64,000 nucleotides of DNA from Sipunculus nudus (Eukaryota; Annelida; Sipuncula; Golfingiida; Sipunculidae), in assembly GCA_026874595.1 (NCBI GenBank), contig CM049318.1:25260956-25324955 (forward strand), given 5' to 3'. The notes beneath the pieces were generated by a model. It was not told the origin of the DNA. It searched no databases and saw nothing but the letters and a program-made list of their open reading frames with translations. Shown one piece after another: positions 47,290 to 59,399 of this stretch (position 1 is its first letter; every line of letters starts with the position of its first letter). The position numbers were made by a program, and so were the translations under genes.

Positions 47290-48236
47290 TGGAGTTGTTA
47301 AGGTCTCTTAAAGAAAATTTAAATATGGTAAAGTAGCATAGTATATTCATAGCTAACTTTTGTTAACACAGCCTTGTTCATGTGATGTGGTTCAGCAAAC
47401 TGACTAAACACCATTTCTATCCATATCAGTTACTGATCATACTGTCATATCAATTGACCTATCCGCCCCAGCCCAAATGCTCCGCACTTTTAACTTATTA
47501 TTATAATGAGCCCCCGAAACGCTCCTACACAGAAGGTCTTCCATGCCCAAGGTAGCGAGAGCTGCTTAGAACATAATAATGATGTCACAAAGATCGATGA
47601 TGCCATATTGACTGACGTCATTATCTGGTATCGCCTGACCATTGTTTACTATATCGCAGTCATTAAGAGTTTTGTCTTGCAATATTTTGGATTATTTGTC
47701 TCATACAAATTACGTGCCAGATAAGACATTATTATTCACTCGGTAGTCGGAGGAATGGCTCCTGCAACCTATAGCCTAGAACTATTTATACTGTCTCCTT
47801 TGTATAAAAAAAAATATCCCGAAACATGCCAACATGGGTACTGGTAGTACTTACAGACTATACGTGTTTTGTTTGACAGAGCTCTGTCAAATTATGCAAA
47901 ATCTTGTTTTTGTCAGATGATTGATGCTTTACAGTGTTTAAGGTCACCTGATTGGTTGCTAGTTGGTCAGATGCTCATGATTATTTATGAATAAATATGT
48001 GATTAAGGTGACATAGAGCTCATGGATAGGTCAATTAGTGAGTGAGCGTGTTAACAAAATTCAGATACAAGTCATAAATAGAACATGTAATACTTTAAAA
48101 GTGTACACAATATAAGCACCCATATAGTTGCATATGAAATTTAAAAGTAAGCTATGTTCCTGTGCTCCCACATATCCTAATGCCAGAGTTTCATTTTTGT
48201 TTTCTCATTCCTGTGACACATGCTGGTCAGAACATT
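46760..48236. other. Intergenic with long (TA)n
   Basis: TA repeat at 47194-47288. The stretch 47500-47650 has TGACGTCA-type words but no supportable gene. Confidence 0.5.
47194..47288. repeat. (TA)n microsatellite, about 95 bp
   Basis: The longest TA run of the window; it creates Ile-Tyr shadow frames on both strands. Confidence 0.97.
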
Positions 48237-48282
48237 TCAGACAAATTCAGCTTCTTTTCTTCCTTTTGTTGGAGCTGCAGGC
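48237..48282 (-). CDS. Possible terminal exon of the minus-strand gene
   Basis: On the minus strand, acceptor aattcccag is followed by 46 nt reading PAAPTKGRKEAEFV and TGA. The phase (2) matches the end of the exon at 49912-49964. The residue composition suits the rest of the gene, but the exon is short, a one-in-three phase match is weak, and no nearby AATAAA was found. Confidence 0.3.
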
Positions 48283-48439
48283 CTGGGAATTTGTGACACG
48301 TTTTTTGCCTTTACCTCCTACCTGATTCTGCCATCCCCTGGAAACACAAAAATATTGTCACTAGGTGACCCTTTAAGACCACAAATAGTTAACTGTCACT
48401 GGAAGAAATTGCTTTGTCCATAAAGGATTTCTGCAAATA

Positions 48440-49631
48440 GCTGGCAACTGCTTGAAATGCAGATTTTTGGACCTTTAGTATATTACAATGAGGAAATTAG
48501 ACAGGGACATTAAATATTGTTTTACCACTGATCATTACACCACAGGTGAATACCCGTTGAGACAATTTTATTTAGCAGTTTGTTCTGTCTAGCAAAAGCA
48601 TGCAGCATATGGTGTATTGTTATCTGTCTCAGCATGGCAAAATCACTCATGCAGTCTGAAGGGGTACTTTAAAGATATTGCCACTGAAGAAAGTCACTGT
48701 AACAAAAACATCTAAAAAGGCCAGCAAAGATAAATTTAAACTATTGTCATATTTCAGAGCAATTCATGCACTAGTTATACTCCTTTCCACCAACCTCTGT
48801 CCACCTTTTTTTGTAGATAATTTTCTTAAAAGTTTATATTTTCAACAATTTCCTAGAAAAGTACATATGAAGTAACAACCTAATATGGCAATTAGGAATT
48901 TTACATTTAATCCCCTGTTGCTGTTTCACAACTTTTTTGGCTATTTACAATGATCTGACAGGTCACATATGTCTCCCTGCACAAGTAGCCATCTTAATAT
49001 AGCTGGTTATATTTTTTAGAGTGTTTACATGACATCATCCAATGAGCAGTTGTCAACTGAATCTGTTTTTGCATGTGACCAATGACCTTGACTGCCATAA
49101 GTGGGTCTAAAATGTTGTAAAATGAACACTGATTTCTCATATTTTAAATAATTCTGTTCCTGAAATAAGGTGCAAGGCAGGTATTTATTTACCTAGTTGA
49201 AATTAGGTCCATTAATCCTCTAGTCCTACACTACCATCTGTTCCCTTCAAATGTTACTAATAAAAATGTTCATAGCAAAAAACAGGTGGACCTGAGGGGA
49301 TCCAAAGGATGAATTTCAGGTATGAACAGTAAATTTTCAAGTCTATAATGTTAAAACCTTTAAATTGTGTTATACAGTTATTGTGGCAATGTTAAAACTG
49401 AGAAATTGTGATTTACAGTTATTCAGTTGTGGGCAATATTAAATCTCTGAAATTGTAGCACGTACAGTTGTAAAAATATTTGGCTGCATGGCCTTTTTTT
49501 TTCAAATTTCACAATATGGGGATGATGCACAGTCTTTAAAATTTTGCACTCAATGAAAAATCTGTTGTAGGGCTTAAACTCTCACATGACTGTATTTATT
49601 TCTGAGTAAAATATAACTGAAAATGCAAATA
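48440..49631. other. Intron or intergenic, no recognised feature
   Basis: A/T-rich sequence without recognisable repeats or coding signals on either strand. Confidence 0.5.
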
Positions 49632-49810
49632 CAGTGAAACCCCAAAATTACAACCACCAATGGGATCTCGATAGGAAAGTCACATTTCCAAGGTGCCGGT
49701 CTAAGCGAGGTCTTACATAAAGAGTAAAAAAAATATTCAGACTGTGAATAACTGGCCATCATTTTGAGGTGGTTGCTAAACCAAGGTGGTCGAGAGGTGA
49801 GCATTTACTG
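49632..49810. mobile_element. TA-flanked pogo-like MITE
   Basis: The left end CAGTGAAACCCCAAAATTAC and the reverse-complemented right end CAGTAAATGCTCACC share CAGT and, further in, CGACCACC/CAACCACC. TA flanks both sides. A related, decayed copy begins at 56273. Confidence 0.65.
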
Positions 49811-49911
49811 TAAAACTTGTCTAAATGTAGATGTCACCACAAACAGACCTTGGGAAAGGTAATTAGGCTTAACGAGAACAAGGCAGATATAATCAGCAAG
49901 AAGCAATGTAC

Positions 49912-49964
49912 CTATCTTGATCATCAGCATCAGTCACTTGGATGGAAGAATCTTCTCCGTGGAC
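49912..49964 (-). CDS. Candidate exon of unidentified minus-strand gene
   Basis: On the minus strand, acceptor atctacag and donor gatag|gtacat bound 53 nt reading VHGEDSSIQVTDADDQD. The entry phase 0 agrees with the exit of the exon at 55847. The composition is acidic, like the other exons of this gene. It is short, so support rests on phase and splice sites. Confidence 0.5.
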
Positions 49965-50399
49965 CTGTAGATAACAAAATAATACATGAAGTAAATTTGA
50001 CTGAATGAAATTTCAAACCCTGTCTATTATAGTTTCCTGTTATAGTGTATTATTAGGGTTCACTATTATGGTGTACTATTATAGTATTAGGAATACAAGT
50101 TCAAAGTTACACATCGTCATAAATTACTGCCTGACAATACAGCACCATCTTTACCACCTTATTCATATTAGTACACATGGTTCTCAACATAAACCTTTCA
50201 TATTTAAATACACAGAAATTTGGCCTTTTCATCTGCCATGTAGAAATCATTCAGTGTATAAGTTGAACAATAAATATTCAGACACAACGGTTAAATAAGA
50301 ACCATGATAGTTCAATGAAAAAAAAATATAATAATTGACAGGCTAATACAGTTTACATGCTAGAAAATATTGGAAACAAGATATGATGAAATAACCTAA

Positions 50400-51190
50400 A
50401 GGTCCTCAGTGGTGGCCCCACAATGCCCCATTCCTCGAAAAATGGCAGTGATGTGGCCATACTGGGTGTGAGATTGGTCTGATATTCATCACAACAAATA
50501 ATCTAAAAGGGACAAGTCTTTGGAAATATCATGGCAATATCTTAAAGGATTACTGAGATGATGCATGTGAAAGAAATATCCAAGATTGCTGAATGGCAGC
50601 CATATTTAATTTTGGGTGTATCTGAATTTTGGCATCCCACATTTTCTCATAGGTGTATTCTGATGTTAAATTTTCACAGCAATTGCTTGAATAGTTCTTG
50701 AATGCATGCAAAAGTAATTCCAAATTTAATGCACCTGTTAGCCTTACTGAATAATTAATTTGTCTGAAATGCAACAGCAAATAAGCTTTCAAAGGGTGGA
50801 TCTGTACTTTGATATGGCTAGAGAGCTCATGGACACATCAGGAAATTGTGTGCAAAAGAAAATCACAGACTATGCTATGGGACCATATTACATTTTGAAC
50901 AGGTCTGTAATTCAATAGGGCTAGTGCCCCTTGTATCCCTGTGAATTTGAGAAAGATCAATCATATTCTTTTGGAGACATGCACAACAAAGTCAGTATTT
51001 ATGCCCTGGTGGCCATATTATTATGTAGATCAGTCTGTAATTTAAAAGGGCTTGGGTCCTCACAATGATATTTGTGTTTTAAGAAACATTAAATGTATTC
51101 TCTTTGAGTTACTGCAGGTGAAATAAAATTACCGATTTTGATCTGGCAGCCGTACTGGTTTTAGGCCTGAGCCAGAGCAGCTGTAGAAAC
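50400..51190 (+). repeat. Degenerate dispersed repeat, roughly 170-190-bp units
   Basis: Phrases such as ggcagccatatt, caggtctgtaattcaatagg and ggtcctcac recur at about 50430, 50590, 50890 and 51025. A further copy is at 63060-63150. Boundaries are unclear. Confidence 0.5.
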
Positions 51191-51319
51191 CACTATGTGA
51201 GGAATCAATCTAGTCTGGGAATAGGTGCTGCATAAATGAATGGCGGAGGCTTGCATTTATTAGAATGCAGAATTCTAGTTTTTCCTTTCATTTTACATAT
51301 TTTTACAACCTGCTATAAT

Positions 51320-51490
51320 AACTAATACACCACACTTTCTGTGGTTTGCATGGTGATATTTGGCAGTAGATAAGGGTGGAGAAAACCACCAACTTTGGAT
51401 GGGTTATACAACCCATCTCTCATAGCAACACTGGGAATCGAACCCAGTTCACCAATGGAGAGAAATGAGTTAGGTCATGGGCTAGTGAGG
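51320..51490 (-). mobile_element. tRNA-derived SINE-like sequence, minus strand
   Basis: The reverse complement carries GAACTGGGTTCGATTCCCAG, with a perfect B-box, followed by ATGAGAGATGGGTTGTATAA and GTTGGTGGTTTTCTCC. The same order is found in reverse complement at 62040-62200. Its tRNA head abuts or overlaps the start of the foldback structure. Confidence 0.6.
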
Positions 51491-54400
51491 GTCATAGTGC
51501 ACCCCCCTTGTGATTTACTTTGATGGGTATTTTCATGTAGCCCTAGTTCTAACAAGTCAGAAAATTGATGTTGCCAGCAGAAAAACTTGGATGGAAGATC
51601 CCTCCCATGGTCTTTTTAACCATGCCTACTTTTACAGCTGGAGGCAGATAATTAGGGGTATGGAAAATCCAAACAACCCTAACTTTGCAACTCTTCACAA
51701 AAATATGACCACTTAAAATGTTTGCCTTGTCAAGATCTACAAGCCCATGCAAATGATATGCAAATTTATTCTGTGAAAAGGTCACTAGAGGTCAAAAGGT
51801 CATAAACTTTGACCTTTACCTATAATTTCTCGCATTATCAGGGTTTATTTATCACCAAGACCATATCATATAAAGGGTTTTTTATTAATATAATTAAATG
51901 AAGGTTTACATGTGCTTTTTAATACCTTGAGTCAAAAACTTTGAAAAGAAGTAATGATTACCTCTCGGTATGTGAGATATTTATCCACTTTTACATACTT
52001 TTTGTACGTATTGCTGAATGTGTCGAATAGGAGTAAGGCAAAATTCTAACAGGTGGTACTTTGAAATCTTTCATTGAATCTTTGCAAATGATGACAAAAG
52101 ATGATATTTGAGTTCATCTATAAAATGAAACATAAATTATGCAAATATTTTCATCAAAGAGTTTGTTGAAGTCAAAAGTAAACATAGGTTGACCTTACCA
52201 ACACCATAGTTGTTTGTATCACATATTCCTTATAAAGCGTGCCATGAACTTTTAATATTGAAACAAATTCTTATATTTCTCCATCTCTCAATTTACACAT
52301 TTCCAGTGAACATTTTTCCTAATTCCTACCGGTTTGTATCATACTTCATGACAGTTATTATTTATGTTCTTAGATAGTTGTCACTGGTTCATTGATCTCT
52401 GTTAACAGCAAAACCCTTATTTTAATTTGACTAGTAAAAGCAAATGTATTATTTTTTTATTGCATATATATGCTTATATCACATACATCCATTTCTATCA
52501 CTAGTATACAATATATAAGTTATTATAATAGATATAATAATTAATAATTAATTCTCTAATTAATCACATATGATTAATATTATATCTCATCTGAATATGT
52601 TACTGAGGTCGTCATAGTATAATACATTGTAATTGTGATAACTGATTAAAAATTGCAATTTTATTAATGAAACAATCTTTTATACTTATACTTTAATGGC
52701 CTGCCTCCGTGCATTTTGGGGGGCTTTCTTAATCTAGTTTTTTTTATATGTAAGATTGACTATCTGTCTACCTTACTATCATCTTGACCGAAAAAAATCT
52801 CTGACAGGCTAGCTCACTATCTAACAGGTACACCTGTTTCTCATTTTGATTCTGATCAAATGACTCTCTCTCTTGCAGTATATCTTACTTTCTGTTTGAG
52901 TAAATGTCTATCTCTATGACTAAATGTCTGACTGACAGGCAGTTTGTCTTTTTAGTATTCGAGCAACTGGATAGTCAATAAAAATACAGAAACACTGCCA
53001 TTTGGAGAGTCAGTTAGTCAGAATATCACAGATAGTCAGTAGATAGTTAGACCAGCTATATCTCGGGGAGGATATTTGCCTGATAGTCAGATTGATGACT
53101 ATAGCTTGATTAATTAGCTCACACTCTGGTATTCCAGGAGCCTGACTGTCTTTCTACCAATGTTTCTGGTTGCAGGTTGTCAGTTATTTTCTGACTAGAG
53201 ACTGGTAATCCACAAGACGACGTCCCCTTTTTTCAACGATATATAAAATTCTAGAGCTAGAGCTTTAGTCATCAATCTGACTATCAGGTATATATCCTTC
53301 CAGAGAACTAGCTTACTAATCAGGCAAATAGGCCTCCAGGGAACTCAGTCAGAAAGTTGTCTAGTAGACAACACACCAGATTAATAATAAATATGTCAAA
53401 CAGACTGGTTGTTGGAGAGCTGGTCAGTCAGAAACACCATGACAGATTAACAGCTAGAGTCATAGCCAGTTGGTGGGAAGTGTTGCCACCAGAGCTGGTC
53501 AAAATCAAGTCAGATATCAGTGACTGCCTGACAAGCTTTGTGAAGGTCTATCTGTCTTATCTGACTATCTTCTGACTATCTGTGGTAGTCTGACTGACTG
53601 GCAACCCCACTAGCAGTGTTTCTGTTTTTTTTTTCAATGGACTACGCAGTCACTCAAACAATGATTAGACAAACTGCCTGTCAGTCAGACAGTAAGTCAG
53701 ACAGAGAGGCATTTACTCAAACAGATGTACTGCAAGAGAGACAGTCATTTGATCAGAGAGTCAAAATGAGAAACAGGTGTACCGGTTAGATAGTGAGCCA
53801 GCCTGTCAGAGAGTTTTTCAGTCAAGAAGATGATAGTCAAGTAGACAGATAGTCAGACAAGACAGGCGAACAAATAGACTTACAGACAGTCATAAGTAAA
53901 AAAAAAGACTGACCGAGGTCCATTAATAAAATAGACTAGACTGTCAAAGTCCCCCAAAATGCACAGGGGCAGGCCAGTAAAGGAAAAAGCATATAAAATA
54001 TAAAGATTGCTTCATTTATAAAATTGCTATTTTAATCATATCACAATTATCATAATATGACGACATCAGTAATATATCCTGGTGAAAAATAATATTAATC
54101 ATATGCAATTATGTCTTCCCTCCCACTGGGGGAAACATATAGTGTTTGGGTCTGTCCTCGTCATCGTCTGTGTCATATTTTGTGAATGTGATAACATTTG
54201 AACGATTCAACACTTTTTCGTGAAATTTTAAATTTAAATTGTTTCTACCAAAATCTCGGAGGAGTTCGAAAACCTGTGACCTTGCCCTTCATCATCAAGG
54301 TTATATAGTCCGAAATAGAATTTTTTGGTGAACCCTATAACTTTTGAAGTATTGCATATTTTATTTTCTAATATATGAAACACTAATTGTTTAAATCATG

Positions 54401-55773
54401 TTCCTTAAGGAGCTCAAAAACTGGTGACCTTGACCTGAATCTTCAAGGTCAAATCGGTCAGAATAAAAAATATTTGTGAACATTGTAACTTTTGAACCAC
54501 CAAATATATTTTCATGGAATTTAACTTACGGGATTTCTCGACCAAAATCTCAGACAAGTTCGAAAACTGGTGACCTTGACTTTCAACATCAAGGTCAAAT
54601 AGGCTGAAACAGAATTATTTGTGAACCCCATAACTTTAAAAGTAGCGCATATTTTTTACTCAAATTTGAAACACTATTGTTTAATCAAGTTTCTTAAGGA
54701 GCTCAATAACTGGTGATCTTGGCCTGGATCTTCAAGGTTAAATCACCCAGAATAAAATCTCAGATTAGTTCATAACTTCGTAACCTTGATCATCATCATA
54801 CAAGGTCAAATCTTTAGAAATGCAGGATTTAATTAACACCAAACTTTTCAAGGGGTCCATTTTTCCCCTCAAATTTGGGAAAGTGAGGCCCATAGTGAAG
54901 GGAGACATATAGTTGTTTTTGTGTCACAAAAAGCAAGTCCTCTAGTTAATTAGAGAATTAATTTTTAATTATGTTTTCAATATTAAAATTTCATGGCACG
55001 CTTAATAAGGAATATGAGTGACAAACAGCTATGGTGTTGGTAGGGCCAACCTTTGTTTACTTTTGACTTCAATAAACTCAATGAAATTTTTTTTACATAA
55101 TTTGATGTTTCTTTTTATAGATGAACTCAAATATCATCTTTTGTCGTCATTTGCAAAGATTCAATGAAAGATTTCAAATAACTACTTGTTAGATTTTGCC
55201 TTACCCCTTTTTTGCACATTCAGCAATACCTAAAAAAGTATGTAAAAGTGCAAAAATATCTCACATACCGCGGCGCTATTACTGCTTCTTTTCAAATGAT
55301 TTGACTCTAGGTATTAACAAAGCACATGCGAACCTTCATTTTGATTAATTTTCAATTAAAAAAAACTTTATATGATCTTGGCGATAAATTAACCCTGATA
55401 ATACGAGATATTATAAGTAAAGGTCAAAGTTTGTGACCTTTTAACCTCTAGTGACCTTTTCACAAAATAAATTTGCATATCATTTGCATGAACTTGTAGA
55501 TCATGACAAGGCAAACATTTTAAGTGGTCATTTGAAATATTTTGGTGAAGAATTGCAAAGTTAGGGCTGTTTTAATTTTCCATACCCCTAATTATCTGCC
55601 TTCAGCTGTAAAAGTAGGCGTGGTTAAAAAGACCATGGGAGGTATCTTCCATCCCAGTTTTTTTGCTGGCAACATCAATTTTCTGACATGTTAGACCTAG
55701 GGCTACATGAAAATACCAATTAAAGTAAATCACAAGGGGGGTGCACTATGACCCCCACTAGCCCATGGCCTAA
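51470..55773. mobile_element. 4.3-kb foldback structure with arms over 1.3 kb
   Basis: Left arm about 51470-53060, right arm about 53540-55773. Outer ends pair (gtcatgggctagtg with cactagcccatggc). Inner blocks pair in order: the ggtggtactttga/tcaaatatcatctttt region, accaacaccatagttgtttg, ttaattctctaatta, gcattttggggg, agaaacaggtgtacc, and acagaaacactgcc. The centre is rich in GTCAG/CTGAC words. The right arm is lengthened by a separate insertion (54107-54950). No transposase frame is seen. It lies in the intron between the minus-strand exons at 49912 and 55847. Confidence 0.8.
54107..54950. mobile_element. 0.84-kb insertion in the right foldback arm
   Basis: This block has no counterpart in the left arm, where ttaattctctaatta runs straight into the catatgattaat block. 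It begins tgtcttccctcccactgggg and ends agtgaagggagacatatag plus about 50 bases. It carries repeated ggtgaccttgacc and tcaaggtcaaat phrases about 120-240 bases apart. A short AATTA-like duplication flanks it, but A/T-rich context makes this uncertain. Confidence 0.65.
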
Positions 55774-55846
55774 GTGTTTAACTATTCCACTGTCCACATG
55801 AATGGCAAAGCAGATCAATGATATTACTTAAATTAAAATGGCTTAC

Positions 55847-55935
55847 TGAAGTTCTTGAAGTGGATGGCACTTGGCTGTTTCTCAAAATTGCTTCAAAATC
55901 AGGCAGACTGTCATCAGTTCCCAACCTCACCCCTT
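55847..55935 (-). CDS. Candidate exon of unidentified minus-strand gene
   Basis: On the minus strand, acceptor actaatag (phase 1) and donor ttca|gtaagc (phase 0, a strong site) bound 89 nt reading GVRLGTDDSLPDFEAILRNS then QVPSTSRTS. The exon starts only 74 bases from the outer end of the foldback. The sequence is acidic and Ser-rich; I do not recognise a family. Confidence 0.6.
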
Positions 55936-56272
55936 CTATTAGTGCTACAACAATGTATCAAAATGTATAAAAGTACATAAATATATCCAAGTATGATAGT
56001 AAATACAACACATGGTAATGTATGAATGTACATAGAAAAAATGAAAAAAATATTCAAATGAAGGGAAAAGTTTAAATGTAAATAACATTAAAGTATGAAA
56101 TTAATAAAATAAATCAAAATATATCAGAGAACATAAAAAAACAGGAAATAGTATTTAAGGACACAAATGTGTAAAAAAAATGGTCTCTCATGGTCAGCCT
56201 CATGAGACTATCATGGTTTTATAAATTTTAAGCAAGGTCTGTGGAAAACATAATGCTCTACATTTTTAAATA

Positions 56273-56440
56273 CAGTGAAACCTTGAAATTACGACCACCA
56301 ACGGGACCTTGATAAAGTAGCCGCATTTTCAAGATGGTCTTCTTAGCAAGGTCTGATATAAAGTGCACAAAAGGAACTGGGTTTGTGAAAAAGGGTTGTT
56401 ATTTGAGGTGGTAGGGTCGGTTTTTCCTGGATATAAGATA
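56273..56440 (+). mobile_element. Decayed pogo-like MITE
   Basis: Begins TA-CAGTGAAACCTTGAAATTAC with ACGACCACCAACGGGACC inside, closely matching the left half of the MITE at 49632. The right terminal repeat is not found. Confidence 0.5.
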
Positions 56441-56840
56441 ACATCCATCTCTTTCTATGTGATGATTATATGATGACCACAGGGCTCACATATTCCTAAT
56501 GCAGGCCTCAAATTTCATTTTTGGAAATCACAAGCTACTGCTGCCTGTCAAATTTGAACTTGACAGGCAACAAAGAAATTTGATAGGCAGTTTTCATTTT
56601 TTTTTTTCATTTTTTTGCATTATTTTTATTTGGAATAAACTCTGATGCACACATCATGACAAGGTTGGGTGAAATGGAGACACAGACGGGGGTTGTGAAA
56701 TGGGAATTTTTTTTACCAGGTCATAATTTAATAGCAGGCCTAATTTGGACAATGATAGACCTTATATTAGATATATTAATGGTGTTCCTATTATTTATTT
56801 ATATACTATATATGTTAAACATGAGGTACGCAGGTTTTCA

Positions 56841-57764
56841 CAACTGAACACAGCATGGATACGATGTAGTATCCCGCGAAAACTGTATTACCAATATCCT
56901 TATATAGCGGACCAATCGGATAATGCGTAACAATTTAGACGTGTAGCCCCCACTGCAGTAACTGCTATGCTAAGCTATGATTGGCAGATAACAGCCTGCC
57001 ATAAAAGATTATTTTTCTGATTGGCCTACGGGTAGCCATTTTTTATCTGAAATGTTCCCGGAATTTTCCCCGAGTAGATCTGAATGGTGGCTAGCTAAGC
57101 ACCACCGTGTGTCACTGTAAGAGACTATCGGCTCATTTGCTGGTTTCTCAGGCCAGTTTCCTCATAAACGGGGAACCAGTAACACTAATTTTTTTTTAAT
57201 TAAAAAGCATATAGAGTGGCTGCAATTGTGATTGTGTACAGACAAGAAGGACACAGTGAGGAATTTTTTTTACTGGGAGCAAGCTGCTGGTCAGGATCGT
57301 GGCTGACAGCAGCAAGCAAATTTTATCCGGCATTTGCGGTAGTCAAATTTGAGGCCTGCAGTGAATATGCTAGAAATGAGGTCAATATTGTGTGATTAGT
57401 AGTAGTTATGGACCAGAACATAATGTACCTTGTCAAAACAGCAATAAATATATTTCCTCACTCAACACTGTAACTGTTAAAGGTAGATTTTTTTCAAGCA
57501 AGAAGACATATTTAATTAAGATTTAATAGTATATTTTTGTCATTCATGAAAATGCCTGGCAGACTAGGAGTATGTGGAGCCAACTTTGAGTATGTTCTGG
57601 TCAAAAAGAGGTCAAAATCATAGATCTGACCAAAGACATAGCAGTTACTGTAGCGGGGGCTACACGTCTAAATTGTTACGCATTATCCGATTGGTCCGCT
57701 ATATAAGGATATTGGTATACAGTTTTCGCGGGATACTACATCGTATCCATGCTGTGATCAGTTG
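56841..57764. mobile_element. Element with 129-bp near-identical terminal inverted repeats
   Basis: Arms 56841-56969 and 57637-57764 pair almost perfectly; a few differences are visible (AACA/ATCA near the tip, one indel in TATTACC/TATACC, two near the inner end). The outer tip is CAACTGA. The 670-base interior has no coding frame I recognise. No target duplication is evident, so the superfamily is open. Confidence 0.85.
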
Positions 57765-57989
57765 AACACTCTTGGCCCTGGGCCAACTACCTGGTAGCAA
57801 TACTCTCAAAACCAAGCTGAAGAAAGCAGTTGTATAGTGGAATGAGATACTGAACAAATGTAACATGACCACTATATATAAAGTTTAGCTCATTCCTATT
57901 CCTGTACATGAAGGAACTAAATTATAGCAGACTTGAAAATATCATCTCAGGGTTGTATTTATGATTTTAAATTAATGGGCCTTAAAGCC

Positions 57990-58540
57990 CAATAAACTTA
58001 AAATTCCTATATGAGAGAAACAAGAGCACTGCAAAGGGTGCATAATACGTCCGTCGCATATTTTGTGACTCCTGACCTCATTTATATATGTGAGAATTAT
58101 GTTAAGAATGTAATTCATGTAAGAAAATATATTGGTTAATATTCATAATAAATTTCATGAAAATCCATAAGATTTTTGGTTAGTCATCCTGCTGCCGCCT
58201 TAGTCTGGTGACCTCTGACCTCATTTAAAATTAATGGATTTTGCTGGGAATCAAACTAAGGTGAGATATTATACTGATTAATATTTCTGTTGAGTTTTAT
58301 CAAAATCCATTATATTCCTGGTATGCTATCGCTGCAACATCACAAAGTAGCCTAGTGACCTCTGACCTTATTAAAAATGCATGAATTTTTACCAGAATCA
58401 AACTCAGGTGAGATAATCTATAGATAAGTAGTTGTGTAAGTTTCTTAAGAATCCATCAAAGCCGCATTAAGTTATTGTGGTGACACTAAAAGTTAACGGA
58501 CAGATGGACAGACGTTGGATATACCATGATACGTCCTATC
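57990..58540 (+). repeat. Tandem repeat of about 145-bp units
   Basis: The phrase gtgacctctgacctcatt or a close variant is at 58066, 58208 and 58354. Each is followed by a segment on caaaatccat/gaaaatccat. It starts with acaagagcactgcaaaggg, a lead seen in other dispersed animal repeats. Confidence 0.65.
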
Positions 58541-58577
58541 ACAGACAAGCGTTTTAAAAATTCTGCTATCAACCTAC

Positions 58578-58693
58578 CTGGAGCAGGTTTTATCGCAACG
58601 GCCGGAGTGTTACCATGGTAACTTCTGTCTGTAGTGAGCTGTTCTAAAGCTGGTATATTGGTGGATGGAGTAACTGCTTGGTCACTTCTTGGC
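58578..58693 (-). CDS. Candidate exon of unidentified minus-strand gene
   Basis: On the minus strand, acceptor atttttcag (phase 2) and donor tccag|gtaggt (phase 1) bound 116 nt reading PRSDQAVTPSTNIPALEQL, TTDRSYHGNTPAVAIKPAP. Both phases agree with the neighbouring exons at 59058 and 55847. It is Pro/Thr/Ser-rich and probably disordered. Confidence 0.65.
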
Positions 58694-59057
58694 CTGAAAA
58701 ATTAAACAAAATGTTCCATCACTAAGACAAACAGAAATAAAAAAAATCTGAGCAGTACATTGTGTTGAGAGCAATTACTTCTCATAAAGCAAATCCTTGA
58801 CACACTGTTTATTAATATTTCCCGTTTTAAATGTTCAAGGATATTTTTTTCAATTCATTACATTTATTTTCCCAAAATCATATGATCAGTTATGTGTGGT
58901 CCATTTTTTTTTCATTTTGGGATTTTTTGTCTAATTCTTTACTTTGTAACATAATGTCCAACATACAAATAATCAGTAACATATTTTTCCTGTTTTTTTG
59001 TAGTGATATTTAGGCAACTTGATTAATTTGTCACATTTTGTCAAACTGAATAACTAC

Positions 59058-59281
59058 CTGGTGTCAATTTTTCCATCCACAGGATTTTGTGGGGTTGTCC
59101 ATGAGGAAGACATGGGCAAAGCCACTTCAACCGCTAAATCTTCCTCAGTAATTGTGGCCTGGAGTGGTACCTCGTCTTTTCTTGGTTCTAACTGTCTGCT
59201 TTCTTCCCCCGGGGCCAATACAGGAGCTAAAATACCAAGCATCAATACCACTTTCCTTTCAACAAAGTTTGAAAGCTCAGG
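59058..59281 (-). CDS. Candidate exon of unidentified minus-strand gene
   Basis: On the minus strand, acceptor ttatttgtag (phase 0) and donor accag|gtagtt (phase 2) bound 224 nt. It reads PELSNFVERKVVLMLGILAP, followed by an acidic stretch including EDEVPLQ-like KDEVPLQATITEEDLAVEVA and ending NPVDGKIDT. The short hydrophobic run VVLMLGILAPVLA is too short and isolated to call a membrane segment. No family is recognised. Confidence 0.68.
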
Positions 59282-59399
59282 CTACAAATAAGAATTAATA
59301 CAAAGGAATCAATTTATTTTGTTCTGCTGATGAAAAGAAAACTGTGAGGTCATGCCTAGGTTTAGATAACAGTAGGGATGGAAAAATGGGACAAGGGAC

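Noticed and set aside
48322-48340. A 16-bp micro-exon on the minus strand (after tttgtgtttccag, before gtagga)
   Set aside because: Splice sites look good, but five codons give no coding evidence and the exon at 48237 fits the phase equally well without it.
59218-59255. Membrane segment in the hydrophobic run VVLMLGILAPVLA
   Set aside because: Only about 13 residues and interrupted by Pro; too short for a transmembrane helix.
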